From: REEB95 sp963810055
GTDB lineage: Bacteria; Pseudomonadota; Alphaproteobacteria; ATCC43930; CGMCC-115725
Assembly: GCA_963810055.1 (NCBI GenBank)
Contig: CAWEME010000055.1
Coordinates: 16,116-80,115, forward strand
Length of the DNA stretch: 64,000 bases
Direction of reading: 5' to 3'
Shown here: piece by piece, positions 8,840 to 17,593 of the stretch
Position numbering within the stretch: position 1 is the first letter of the stretch
How the letters are laid out: each line of letters starts with the position of its first letter
Made by a program: the position numbers and the translations under genes
Notes under the pieces: model-generated
Told to the model about the DNA's origin: nothing
Seen by the model: only the letters and a program-made list of their open reading frames with translations
Databases searched by the model: none

Positions 8840-10165
8840 ATGCCTTATACGAGTCTTGCCTGGGGGTTGCCCTTCGTCGGGCTGCTGCTGACCATCGCCA
8901 CGGCGCCGCTGGCGGTTCCGGGACTCTGGGGCCGGCATTACGGCAAGCTGGTGGCGTTCTGGGCGCTGGCCTTCCTCGCGCCCGATGCTCTGTACGAGGG
9001 CGCTGGCGCCGCCGCCTGGCGGCTTTTGGACATGACGCTCAACACTTATCTGCCCTTCGTGCTGCTGCTGGGCGCGCTGTTCGTCATCACCGGGGGCTTG
9101 CGGATCAGGGGCGCGCCGCACGGCACGCCGGGCGTCAACACCGCGCTGTTGGCGATCAGCACCGCGGTGTCGAGCTGCATCGGCACGCCGGGCGCGTCGA
9201 TGCTGATGCTAAGGCCGCTGGTGCGCGCCAACCGCCACCGGGCGCGCACCGGGCACATCTACGTCTTCTTCATTTTCCTGGTCTGCAACATCGGCGGCGC
9301 GTTGACGCCGCTCGGCAATCCGCCCTTGTTCCTGGGCTATCTGCGCGGCGTGCCGTTCTTCTGGCCGATCGTTCACCTGTTTCTGCCGACGCTGACGCTC
9401 GCCTGCGCGGTGCTGGCGGTGTTCTATGCCGTCGACCGCCATATCTACCGGGTTCACCGGAAAGACGGCGAAATACTGCCGGAGATCGAGAAGCTGAGCA
9501 TCGACGGCGGAATCAACCTGCTGCTGCTCTTGGGCGCGGCGATCACCATGATGCTGCGTACTTTCTGGTCCTGGCCCGGCGCTCTCGACCTCTTCGGGAT
9601 TCCTTGGAGCTTCGACGACATACTGGCCGATGCGCTGTTCATCCTCCTCGGCGCGCTGTCGCTGAAGCTCACGCAACCGGCGACGCGGCAAGAAAACGCT
9701 TTCGTGTGGACGCCGATCATCGAGATTTCGATCCTGTTCGCCGCGATCTTCGTGGCCTTGATCCCGGTCGACGCCATCATGGCGGCGGGCCAGGCCGGAC
9801 CGGGACATGCGCTGTTCAACGCCATGTTCGAAGCGGGCCAGCCGGTGGTGCCGCTGTTCTACCTGCTGCCGGGCCTGCTCTCCTCGGTGCTCGACAATGC
9901 GCCGGCCTACCTGGTGTTCTTCGGCCTGGCCGGCGACGACGCCAAGCTGCTCACCGGGCCGTTGGCGCTGACGCTGGCCGCGATCTCGGCCGGCGCCAGC
10001 TATTTCGGCGCCATGACCTATATCGGCAACGCGCCCAACCTGATGGTGAAGTCGATCGTCGAGAGCTATGGCGTCAAGATGCCGAACTTCTTCGCCTATA
10101 TCGCCTGGTCGGGTCTTTGCCTGTTGCCGCTGCTGTTGGCGGCGATGGCGGTGTTCTTCCGCTAG
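8840..10165 (+). CDS. Ion transporter superfamily permease (putative sodium:proton antiporter/citrate-type)
   Basis: 441-residue polytopic inner-membrane protein with about 11-12 helices. It contains the duplicated re-entrant loop signatures of the ArsB/NhaD/citrate ion-transporter superfamily: NIGGALTPLGNPPLF in the first half, and LDNAPAYLVFF plus TYIGNAPNLMV in the second. It most resembles the putative citrate/sodium:proton antiporter group often annotated CitMHS_2, but the substrate is not decidable from sequence. The G-rich stretch GCGGGGGGA lies immediately before the ATG. Transcribed divergently from coxG. Confidence 0.8.
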   Translation: MPYTSLAWGLPFVGLLLTIATAPLAVPGLWGRHYGKLVAFWALAFLAPDALYEGAGAAAWRLLDMTLNTYLPFVLLLGALFVITGGLRIRGAPHGTPGVNTALLAISTAVSSCIGTPGASMLMLRPLVRANRHRARTGHIYVFFIFLVCNIGGALTPLGNPPLFLGYLRGVPFFWPIVHLFLPTLTLACAVLAVFYAVDRHIYRVHRKDGEILPEIEKLSIDGGINLLLLLGAAITMMLRTFWSWPGALDLFGIPWSFDDILADALFILLGALSLKLTQPATRQENAFVWTPIIEISILFAAIFVALIPVDAIMAAGQAGPGHALFNAMFEAGQPVVPLFYLLPGLLSSVLDNAPAYLVFFGLAGDDAKLLTGPLALTLAAISAGASYFGAMTYIGNAPNLMVKSIVESYGVKMPNFFAYIAWSGLCLLPLLLAAMAVFFR

Positions 10166-10328
10166 AGCGCGCTCGGCGCCTTTGCGCAACCGTCGTTTCC
10201 GCCGCCAAGCAGCTTTTGTGGGGGTGAGGGGGTTGGCAGCGGCCAAAAACCCATGCCATAGTGTCCGCGTCAATAACAACAGGCCGGTCGAACCGGCCCG
10301 TGTTTTGGGAGTGGGGGAGGTTTCGGGC

Positions 10329-10916
10329 TTGGGTTTCCTGCTGCTATTGAGCCGCTGGGTCGATTTCCTCAACGAGAAAATCGGCCGTACGGTCTATTGG
10401 CTGGTATTGGGCGCGGTGCTGGTGAGTTCCGGCAACGCGGTGGTGCGTTACCTCTTCAATTACAGCTCCAACGGCTGGCTCGAGCTGCAGTGGTATCTCT
10501 ACACCGGCTTCTTCCTGGTCGGCGCGGGCTACACGCTCCTGCGCAACGAGCATGTCCGCATCGACATCATCTATAGCCGGTTCAATCCGCGCACGCGCGC
10601 CTGGATCGACCTGCTGGGCGGGATTTTCTTCCTCTTGCCCATGGCGATCCTCATCATGGCGCTTGCCTGGCCGGTGTTCACCGAATCCTACGCGCTCACC
10701 GAATATTCGCCCAGCGCCAACGGGCTGCTGCGCTGGCCGGTGAAGCTCATGATGCCGGTCGGGTTCTTCCTGCTGGCGATCCAAGGCGTCTCGGAAATTA
10801 TCAAACGCGCGGCCTTCCTGATGGGCCTCATCCCCGATCCGACGCCGCGGCACGCCCACGGCTCCGAAGGCACGGTCGCGGAGGACATGATCATGAAAAC
10901 CGAGGGCGAGAAATGA
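10329..10916 (+). CDS. dctQ: TRAP transporter small permease subunit (DctQ type)
   Basis: About 195 residues, four hydrophobic helices, the membrane Q subunit of a tripartite (TRAP) transporter for organic acids. I chose a TTG start at 10329 because GGGGAGG at 10314-10320 is a near-perfect ribosome binding site 8 bases upstream and the protein then starts MGFLLLLSRWVDFLNEKIG. The family signature is visible as LELQWYLYTGFFLVGAGYTL and NEHVRIDI. It overlaps the dctM start by 4 bases (ATGA). With the M subunit and the TakP-like binding protein (12613-13704) it likely forms one transporter. Confidence 0.85.
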   Translation: MGFLLLLSRWVDFLNEKIGRTVYWLVLGAVLVSSGNAVVRYLFNYSSNGWLELQWYLYTGFFLVGAGYTLLRNEHVRIDIIYSRFNPRTRAWIDLLGGIFFLLPMAILIMALAWPVFTESYALTEYSPSANGLLRWPVKLMMPVGFFLLAIQGVSEIIKRAAFLMGLIPDPTPRHAHGSEGTVAEDMIMKTEGEK

Positions 10917-12544
10917 GCGCGCTGTTCATCGCCAACATCGCGCCGTGCATGTTCGCGATGCTGATCGTCCTGCTCATGATCGGCTATCCGGTCGCTTTCT
11001 CGCTCTCCGCCAACGGCCTGCTGTTCGGCGTCATCGCCATCCATTACGGGCTGTTGGGCCCGGATCTGATCCAGGCGCTGCCGCAACGCGTCTTCGGCAT
11101 CATGTCGAACGACACGCTCTTGGCCATCCCGTTCTTCACCTTCATGGGCCTGATCCTCGAGCGCAGCGGCATGGCCGAGGATCTGCTCGACACCATCGGC
11201 CAGATGTTCGGGCCGATCCGCGGCGGTCTGGCCTATGCCGTGGTCTTCGTCGGGGCGCTGTTGGCGGCGACGACCGGGGTGGTGGCGGCTTCGGTGATCT
11301 CGATGGGCCTCATTTCGCTCCCCATCATGCTGCGTTACGGCTACGACCGGCGCGTCGCCGCTGGCGTGATCGCGGCCTCGGGCACGCTGGCGCAGATCAT
11401 TCCGCCGAGCTTGGTTCTGATCGTGATGGCCGACCAGCTCGGCAAGTCGGTCGGCGACATGTATCAGGGCGCCTTCATTCCCGGCCTGAGCCTGGCCGCG
11501 CTCTATGCCGCTTGGGTGTTCATCGTCTCGATCATAAAGCCGAACTTGGTTCCCGCCCTACCGCTCGACGCCATCACCGTGCGCGAGTCCTCGGGCAAGA
11601 TGGGCTACCCCTCGCTCGGGGTGGTGGTGGCGATCTGCGTGGCCGTGGCCTATTTCCTCTCCGATTACGACATCCTGCATCCGATCTGGGCCTGCGCGCT
11701 GGTCGGAGCGGCCGCCTACGCCGTGGCGCTGGCCGACAAGTATCTCAAGCTCAACGTCCTCAGCCTGCTCTCGCGCCAGGTCGTCATCGTCATGATGCCG
11801 CCCTTGGCGCTCATCTTCCTGGTGCTCGGCACCATCTTCCTCGGCATCGCCACGCCGACCGAGGGCGGCGCCATGGGGTCGGCGGGCGCGCTCATCCTGG
11901 CCTTCGCCAATCGGCGGCTCGACATCAAGCTGCTCAAACAGGCGATGGACACGACGGCGAAGCTCTCCTCCTTCGTCATGTTCATCCTGATCGGCTCGAC
12001 CGTGTTTAGCCTGGTGTTCCGCGGCGTCAACGGCGATCTGTGGGTCGAGCATCTGCTCACCAGCCTGCCGGGCGGCCAGGTGGGATTCCTGATCGTGGTC
12101 AACATGATGGCCTTCTTCCTGGCCTTCTTCCTCGATTTCTTCGAGCTGGCCTTCATCATCGTGCCGCTCTTGGGCCCGGTGGCGGAGAAGCTCGGCATCG
12201 ACCTGATCTGGTTCGGCGTGCTGCTGGGCGTCAACATGCAGACCTCGTTCATGCATCCGCCCTTCGGTTACGCGCTGTTCTATCTCAGGAGCGTCGCGCC
12301 TTCCGAGGAATACACCGACCGCGTCACCGGCAAGCGCATGGCGCCGCTCACCACCGGCCAGATCTATTGGGGCGTCATCCCCTTCGTTCTGATCCAGGTC
12401 ATCATGGTCGGCATCGTCATCGCCTTCCCGCGCCTGGTCACGGGCGTGCTCGACAAGGGAACCGGGATCAATCCCAACAGCATCCATTTCGAGGCGCCGC
12501 CGCCGACTTCAGACGAAACCGCGCCGCCGGCCGACTTCAAATGA
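10913..12544 (+). CDS. dctM: TRAP transporter large permease subunit (DctM type)
   Basis: 543-residue large permease that forms the sodium-coupled transport path of a TRAP transporter. About 12 or more hydrophobic helices. Characteristic stretches are LLAATTGVVAASVISMGLIS, ASGTLAQIIPPSLVLIVMAD and a C-terminal MQTSFMHPPFGYALFYLRSV. Longer than the 430-residue minimal DctM, as in the keto-acid/mannitol-type M subunits. Translationally coupled to dctQ. The gene ends before a strong bidirectional terminator shared with the convergent binding-protein gene. Confidence 0.9.
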   Translation: MSALFIANIAPCMFAMLIVLLMIGYPVAFSLSANGLLFGVIAIHYGLLGPDLIQALPQRVFGIMSNDTLLAIPFFTFMGLILERSGMAEDLLDTIGQMFGPIRGGLAYAVVFVGALLAATTGVVAASVISMGLISLPIMLRYGYDRRVAAGVIAASGTLAQIIPPSLVLIVMADQLGKSVGDMYQGAFIPGLSLAALYAAWVFIVSIIKPNLVPALPLDAITVRESSGKMGYPSLGVVVAICVAVAYFLSDYDILHPIWACALVGAAAYAVALADKYLKLNVLSLLSRQVVIVMMPPLALIFLVLGTIFLGIATPTEGGAMGSAGALILAFANRRLDIKLLKQAMDTTAKLSSFVMFILIGSTVFSLVFRGVNGDLWVEHLLTSLPGGQVGFLIVVNMMAFFLAFFLDFFELAFIIVPLLGPVAEKLGIDLIWFGVLLGVNMQTSFMHPPFGYALFYLRSVAPSEEYTDRVTGKRMAPLTTGQIYWGVIPFVLIQVIMVGIVIAFPRLVTGVLDKGTGINPNSIHFEAPPPTSDETAPPADFK

Positions 12545-12566
12545 CCCCGCGCGGCTCTTGAAAAAA

Positions 12567-12590
12567 AAGCCCCGCCTCGCGGCGGGGCTT
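12567..12590. terminator. Bidirectional Rho-independent terminator
   Basis: AAGCCCCGCC (12567-12576), loop TCGC, then GGCGGGGCTT (12581-12590): a perfect 10-bp stem. A run of A lies on the left side (12561-12568) and a shorter T run on the right. It sits between the convergent dctM and takP-like genes and can end transcription from both, most strongly on the minus strand. Confidence 0.85.
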
Positions 12591-12612
12591 TCGCATTCAC
12601 GACGGGCGCCGG

Positions 12613-13704
12613 TCAGGCCTTGGTGCCGACCTTCGCGTACATGTAGTTGTCGAACTGCTGTTCCTCGACGCGCATCCATTCGTCCTGCTGGGCGAGGTAA
12701 TCCGCCCACGGCCCGTAGATCTTCTTGAACTTCGGGTTGCGCGCCGATTCTTCCGCGTAAAGCTCGCGGGTCGCCTTGAAGCAGGCGTCCATGATCGGTT
12801 TCGTCCAATAGCGCAACTGCGTGCCGCCGGCGATGAGGCGCTTCAGCGCCTGCGGATTGAGGAGGTCGTAGGCGGCGATCACCCTGTTGTTGGCATCGGC
12901 CGCGGCGGTCTGGACCATCGCCTGATAGCTCTTCGGCAGCGTGTTCCATTGCTGGAGGTTGACGTAGAGCGAAAGGTTGGTCTGACCCTCCCACCAGCCG
13001 GGCGCGTAGTAGTACTTGCAGACCTTGTAAAAGCCCAGCTTCTCGTCGTCATAGGGGCCGACCCACTCGGCGGCGTCGATCGTGCCTTTCTCGAGCGCGG
13101 GATAGATGTCGGCGCCGCCCAATTGCTGCGGCACCACGCCGAGCTTGGTGAGCACCGCGCCGCCCCAGCCGCCGATGCGGAACTTGATGCCTTTCAAATC
13201 CTCGACGGTCTTGACTTCCCTCTTCCACCAGCCGCCCGCCTGGGTCCCGGTGTTGCCGGCCGGGATGGGAAGGATGTTGTAATCCTTGAAGAAGTCGTTG
13301 ATCGCGGCCTGCCCGCCGGCCTCGCGCAGCCACGAATTCATGATGCGGTAATTCATGCCGAAGGGCACGGTGGCGTCGAAGGTGAAGGTCGGGTCCTTGC
13401 CGACATAGTAGTAGCTGGCGGAGTGACCCATCTCGACCGTGCCATTCTGCACCGCGTCCAGCACCTGGAGCGGCGGCACGATCTCGCCGCCGGCGAAGAC
13501 GCGGACCTGGAACTTCTGGTCGGTCATCTCGGCCATGCGATTGGCGAAATATTCGGCGCCGCCGAAGATGGTATCGAGACTCTTGGGCCAGCTCGTCGCC
13601 ATGCGCCAATTGATCGTCGGCGATGATTGCGCGATCGCCGGCGCGGCGATGGTGCTGGCGGCCAATCCCGCGCCGCCGGCGGCCAAGAACTTGCGTCGAT
13701 TCAT
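12613..13704 (-). CDS. takP: TRAP transporter periplasmic binding protein, TakP-like
   Basis: 363 residues. The N terminus MNRRKFLAAGGAG is a twin-arginine export signal ending in APAIAQ. The mature part is a DctP-type binding protein. Segments such as SWPKSLDTIFGGAE, GTIDAAEWVGPYDDEKLGFY and APGWWEG closely resemble TakP of Rhodobacter sphaeroides, a sodium-dependent 2-oxo-acid binder, so 2-oxo-acid uptake is the likely role (inference by family similarity). The ATG at 13704 follows GGGGAGGAAC, a good ribosome binding site. It is convergent with dctQM, so the two halves of the transporter are separately transcribed. Confidence 0.88.
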   Translation of the reverse strand: MNRRKFLAAGGAGLAASTIAAPAIAQSSPTINWRMATSWPKSLDTIFGGAEYFANRMAEMTDQKFQVRVFAGGEIVPPLQVLDAVQNGTVEMGHSASYYYVGKDPTFTFDATVPFGMNYRIMNSWLREAGGQAAINDFFKDYNILPIPAGNTGTQAGGWWKREVKTVEDLKGIKFRIGGWGGAVLTKLGVVPQQLGGADIYPALEKGTIDAAEWVGPYDDEKLGFYKVCKYYYAPGWWEGQTNLSLYVNLQQWNTLPKSYQAMVQTAAADANNRVIAAYDLLNPQALKRLIAGGTQLRYWTKPIMDACFKATRELYAEESARNPKFKKIYGPWADYLAQQDEWMRVEEQQFDNYMYAKVGTKA

Positions 13705-14100
13705 GGAAAGTTCCTCCCCGTTTGATTCTTGCTTCGGCCCCGGCTTTTTGGCCACGCGCCGAGCTTGCCTGCGATCATACACGATTGGAGACCAAGCCCA
13801 AGGCCAAATTGACCGCCCCCGGCCGGGGCCGATGGGGGCGGAAAAGGCGGTTTCCAGGGCCCCTGGCCGACGGGGCCGGGCCTATCGCGCTATGGATCGG
13901 AACCGATGGACGGCGGCTCCTGAAGCAGGCGCCGTTTGACCTCCTTGTCGGTCAACTCGTGCCGACACAGAAGTTGTTTCGAAGACCGGGTGAATGAGGC
14001 GATACCGGATGGCCCAGTCGGTCCTCCGTTCATCCTTTCCGATAATCCAAGCGGAATGCTATCGTTCACGCGGGTTCCTGGTCATCGGAGGAATGTCGGA
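13705..14100. promoter_or_regulatory. Divergent intergenic region with a GC-rich hairpin
   Basis: 396 bases between divergent takP and dctQ2, with no supported gene. CCGCCCCC (13813-13820) and GGGGGCGG (13834-13841) form an 8-bp stem in the takP leader. No T-run follows, so it is a possible operator or leader structure rather than a terminator. Promoters for both genes must lie here but no clear boxes were identified. Confidence 0.35.
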
Positions 14101-14605
14101 TTGACGGCGTTCGAGAGCCTGGCCGGGTGGATCGACCGGCTCAACGACTGCATCGGCCGGGCAGCGGCGTGGCTCGCGTTGCCGGTGATCGCTTGCCTGT
14201 TCCTGCAAATCCCGCTACGCGAGGTCGTCCACAACTACTATCTGCAGGTCAACGACACCGGTCAGACCTTCCACGCCACGCTGTTCATGATCGCCTCCGC
14301 CTATGCGATGCGCTGGGACCAGCATGTGCGGGTCGACGTCTTCCATCGGTGGATGAGCCCGCGCGCCCGCGCCGTCGTCGAGCTCGTTGGCACGGTCTTG
14401 TTTCTCTGGCCGTGGCTCGTGATGTTCGGGTGGTATTCGTGGCCGGTCGTCATCGAGTTCCTGGAGCGAGCTCGAGGCGTACCCCGACACCTGGACGCCG
14501 GGGTATTTCCTGCTCCAGACGAACCTGGTCACCTTCGATACGCTGGTCGGGCTGCAGTCCGTCGCCATCGTCGTCCGGGCGGCGCTGGCGTTGAGGCGGC
14601 GATGA
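14101..14605 (+). CDS. dctQ: Second TRAP small permease subunit (DctQ type), frameshifted
   Basis: Starts at TTG 14101 with GGAGGA 8 bases upstream. The protein begins LTAFESLAGWIDRLNDCIG and has DctQ helices plus RWDQHVRVDV. The visible frame runs into dctM2 as one 721-residue reading frame. However, after WPVVIEF the family-like sequence continues in another frame (WSELEAYPDTWTPGYF, then VVRAALALRR and a stop at 14603-14605). Removing one C at about 14460 restores a normal 167-residue DctQ ending in an ATGA overlap with dctM2. The apparent fusion is therefore probably an indel artefact. Confidence 0.8.
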
Positions 14606-16101
14606 GCGGCCTGCTGACGCCCGAGGCGATGAGTTTCGCGATGTTCGCGGCGGTGTTCGTGCTGCTGATGTTCGGGTACCCGGTCGGCTTCACGCTGATG
14701 GGCACCGCGATGTTGTTCGCGGGAATCGGCGCGGCGCGCGGAATCTTCGATGTCCACCTGCTTGCCGCCCTGCCGCTGCGCGTCAGCGGCATCATGAACA
14801 ACGACCTGCTCCAGGCGATTCCGCTTTTCCTCTATCTTGGCGTGATCCTGCAACGCACGACGCTGGCCGCGGACCTCCTGAACGGCCTCGGCGCGCTGTT
14901 CGGCCGCCGCGCCGGCGGGCTCGCGGTCGCCACCATCGTCGTCAGCGCGATGCTCGCACCGACCACCGGCGCCATCGGCGCGACCGTGCTCACGGTCGGG
15001 CTTATGTCGCTGCCCACGATGCTCAAGGCCAACTACAACACGCGGCTCGCCTCGGGCGTCGTCTGCGCCGCCGGCACGCTCGGCACGGTGCTGCCGCCCT
15101 CGATCGTGCTGATCCTGCTCGGCACCACCATGCAAGGCGCCGCGATCGAGGCGCAACTCGCCCGCGGCCAGCTGGTCACGCAGCCGCTGACGGTCGAGGA
15201 CATTTATCTTGGTAGCGTCGGGCCGGTCGGGGTGATGCTCGCGGCCTATCTGGCTTATGTCGTGTTCGTCGCCTGGCGGCATCCGGAGCGCTGTCCGCCG
15301 CCGCCCGGGGCCGAGGCGCGGCCGGATTACCGCCGGCTCGCCTTCACGCTGTTCACGCCGATGGCGCTCATCCTCTTTATGCTCGGTCTGATCATCAGCG
15401 GCCTCGCTTACACGGTCGAGGCGGCGGCGACCGGCGCTATCGGCGCGACGATCTACGCATTCGCGCGCCGCCAGCTCAACTGGCAACGGATGACCGAGAC
15501 GGTGCATCAGGTCGCCAAGCTCACGGCGATGGTCTTCCTGCTTCTGATCGGGGCTACGACGTTTTCGCTCGTGTTCCGCGGGTTAAACGGCGATCTGCTG
15601 GTCGGGCGCATTCTTGCCGGGGTGCCCGGCGGCAGCACGGGCGCGGTGCTCGCGGTGATGGTGGTGGTGTTCTTGCTGGGTTTTTTCCTCGATGCGATCG
15701 AGATCATCTTCCTGGTGGTTCCGATCGCCATGCCACCGCTCCTGTTTCTCGGCGCCGACCCGGTCTGGCTCACGGTGCTTACGGCGATCAATCTCCAGAC
15801 CGCCTTCCTCCATCCGCCTTTCGGGCTCGCGATCCTGTTCGTGCGCAGCGTGGCGCCGCCCGAAGTCAAGACCACCGATCTCTACTGGGGAATCATTCCG
15901 TTCATCATCATCAGCATCGCCGCGCTGGTCCTGGTATGGGCCACTCCCGGCTTGGTCACGGCCCTACCCAGCCACGTCGAGACGCAGCGGCTGGCGGTCG
16001 CGCCGGCCTCACCGGGGCAGTCGCAGTCGGCGCCCTCGGTTGATGAAAAGCCGCCTTCGAGCGCCGATTTCGCCGCGCCGCCAGCCAGCAAATCCCCATA
16101 A
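14602..16101 (+). CDS. dctM: Second TRAP large permease subunit (DctM type)
   Basis: 499 residues from ATG 14602 (MSGLLTPEAMSFAMF). Polytopic, with M-subunit signatures MLAPTTGAIGATVLTVGLMS, AAGTLGTVLPPSIVLILLG and NLQTAFLHPPFGLAILFVRS, all parallel to those of the first DctM at 10913-12544. The C-terminal 45 residues are a Pro/Ala/Ser-rich tail ending in PPASKSP, similar to the tail of the first DctM (PPTSDETAPPADFK). Divergent from takP, which is the only TRAP binding protein visible, so either the two permeases share it or this system's binding protein is elsewhere. Confidence 0.88.
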   Translation: MSGLLTPEAMSFAMFAAVFVLLMFGYPVGFTLMGTAMLFAGIGAARGIFDVHLLAALPLRVSGIMNNDLLQAIPLFLYLGVILQRTTLAADLLNGLGALFGRRAGGLAVATIVVSAMLAPTTGAIGATVLTVGLMSLPTMLKANYNTRLASGVVCAAGTLGTVLPPSIVLILLGTTMQGAAIEAQLARGQLVTQPLTVEDIYLGSVGPVGVMLAAYLAYVVFVAWRHPERCPPPPGAEARPDYRRLAFTLFTPMALILFMLGLIISGLAYTVEAAATGAIGATIYAFARRQLNWQRMTETVHQVAKLTAMVFLLLIGATTFSLVFRGLNGDLLVGRILAGVPGGSTGAVLAVMVVVFLLGFFLDAIEIIFLVVPIAMPPLLFLGADPVWLTVLTAINLQTAFLHPPFGLAILFVRSVAPPEVKTTDLYWGIIPFIIISIAALVLVWATPGLVTALPSHVETQRLAVAPASPGQSQSAPSVDEKPPSSADFAAPPASKSP

Positions 16102-16175
16102 TTAACCGGGGTCGGGACGGCGCGCATGATGTTGGCGATGGCCACGCGCTGCCGCACCGTCAGGCGCCGATACCC

Positions 16176-16838
16176 CTAGCGCTTGCGCGCGAGCGTGACG
16201 CCGTCGCCGATGGGCAAGAGGCTCAGATCGATGCGCTCGTCGGCGTGGAGCTTGACATTCAAGGCCTTCAACGCCTCGGTGTCGCGGTCGCCCTTGCTCT
16301 TGTTGGCGACGCTGCCGCCCCACAGCATGTTGTCGAACATCATCAGGCCGTCGGGATGGAGGAGGCGCAAGCCCGCCTCGTAATAGCGGTCGTAATTTTC
16401 CTTGTCGGCGTCGATGAAGATGAAGTCGAAGGTGCCGGGAGCTCCGGCGGAGATCAGCTTTTCGAGCGTTTTCAGCGCGGGGGCGAGTTGCAAGTCGATC
16501 TTGTCCGCGACCCCGGCCTCTTTCCAGTAACGCTTGGCAATGGCAGTGGTCTTGGCGTTGATGTCGCAGCAGACGAGCGAACCGCCCTCGGGCAGCGCGC
16601 TCGCCACCCACAGCGCGCTGTAGCCGGTAAAGGTGCCGATCTCGAGGCAGCGCCGCGCGCGTATCAGCTTCACCAGGAAGGCCATGAACTGGCCCTGGTG
16701 GGGCGGAATCTGCAAACCGGCCGAGGGCAATGTCGCGGTTTCGTCCCGGAGCCTCTTCATCAGAGGCGTTTCGCGCAAGGAAACCGAAAGGATGTAATCG
16801 TAAAGTTTGGGCGTGATGTCCAGGATGCGGACGGTCAT
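16176..16838 (-). CDS. SAM-dependent O-methyltransferase, caffeoyl-CoA type
   Basis: 220 residues, class I Rossmann methyltransferase of the metal-dependent catechol/caffeoyl-CoA O-methyltransferase family. The SAM-binding motif is EIGTFTGYSALWVA (about 66-79). The metal and catalytic region is FIDADKENYDRYYE with the later FDNMLWGG. Length is standard. Bacterial members methylate small catechol-like substrates; the actual substrate is unknown. Convergent with dctM2, and followed upstream by tRNA-Pro on the other strand. Confidence 0.85.
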   Translation of the reverse strand: MTVRILDITPKLYDYILSVSLRETPLMKRLRDETATLPSAGLQIPPHQGQFMAFLVKLIRARRCLEIGTFTGYSALWVASALPEGGSLVCCDINAKTTAIAKRYWKEAGVADKIDLQLAPALKTLEKLISAGAPGTFDFIFIDADKENYDRYYEAGLRLLHPDGLMMFDNMLWGGSVANKSKGDRDTEALKALNVKLHADERIDLSLLPIGDGVTLARKR

Positions 16839-16908
16839 GGAGTCTCCTTGAAGGGCGGCATCCTTGCGCTTTTTATGCTAAGCGTATAGGGGATTCCAGC
16901 CACGGTTC

Positions 16909-16985
16909 CGGGGCGTAGCTCAGCCTGGTAGAGCGCCAGCTTTGGGAGCTGGATGCCGCAAGTTCAAATCTTGCCGCCCCGACCA
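16909..16985 (+). tRNA. tRNA-Pro (anticodon UGG)
   Basis: 77 bases. The acceptor stem pairs CGGGGCG (16909-16915) with CGCCCCG (16975-16981). The anticodon stem CCAGC/GCTGG holds the loop TTTGGGA with anticodon TGG. The T arm contains GTTCAAATC. Discriminator A and an encoded CCA (16983-16985) complete the gene. Confidence 0.95.
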
Positions 16986-17023
16986 CCGGGGCATTGGGAA
17001 AGACGAGAGAAGATGACAGGTCC

Positions 17024-17320
17024 ATGCCGCGCACCGTAATCTACCGCCCCGCCAAGACCGCCACGCAATCGGGCAAGGCCAAGACCGGCCGGTGGCTGTT
17101 GGAATACGAAACTGAAACCCCGCGCGAACCCGACCCGCTGATGGGCTGGTCGAGCGCCGCCGACACGCTCAACGAGGTGCATCTGCGCTTCGAGACGCTC
17201 GAAGAGGCGGTGGCGTTCGCGCAAAAGCACGGCATCGAATACGAGGTGGTGAAGCCGCGCGAGCCGCGTTTGAGACCCAAGAGCTATTCCGATAATTTCC
17301 GCTGGCAGCGGCCGAGCTGA
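17024..17320 (+). CDS. Complex I accessory subunit, NDUFS4 (ETC_C1) family
   Basis: 98 residues. The start MPRTVIYRPAKTATQSGKA and the stretch GRWLLEYETETPREPDPLMG, followed by ADTLNEVHLRFETLEEAV and YSDNFRW, match the small NADH dehydrogenase subunit (NDUFS4/18-kDa family) found in alphaproteobacteria and mitochondria. It stabilises the NADH-oxidising arm of respiratory complex I. I chose ATG 17024 over an upstream in-frame ATG at 16994 because the family begins at this position. Encoded between two tRNAs as a single gene. Confidence 0.88.
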   Translation: MPRTVIYRPAKTATQSGKAKTGRWLLEYETETPREPDPLMGWSSAADTLNEVHLRFETLEEAVAFAQKHGIEYEVVKPREPRLRPKSYSDNFRWQRPS

Positions 17321-17339
17321 CGGCGGATGGTTCTGCGCC

Positions 17340-17415
17340 GCGCCCATAGCTCAGAGGATAGAGCAGCCGCCTTCTAAGCGGCAGGTCGGAGGTTCGAGTC
17401 CTCCTGGGCGCGCCA
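17340..17415 (+). tRNA. tRNA-Arg (anticodon UCU)
   Basis: 76 bases. The acceptor stem pairs GCGCCCA (17340-17346) with TGGGCGC (17405-17411). The anticodon stem GCCGC/GCGGC carries the loop CTTCTAA with anticodon TCT. The T arm has GGTTCGAGTCC. CCA is encoded at 17413-17415. Confidence 0.95.
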
Positions 17416-17593
17416 ATTCCGCCAGCCGCCGTTATTACGCCGTTGCCGGAATTCTAGGCGCTCCAGCCGGCCCGTATCCCCTGCGCCAATCATTTTCCAT
17501 TGCCGGTATTCCCTCCGGCGCGGTTTATGCCTAAAGTTGAAGTAGCAAAAGACAATACGGCCCGGCGTTCACGGCAAGAAACACGGGGAGCGA

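Noticed and set aside
13936..16101. A fused DctQ-DctM permease of 721 residues
   Set aside because: True DctQM fusions exist, but here the DctQ C terminus and an ATGA junction are intact in another frame.
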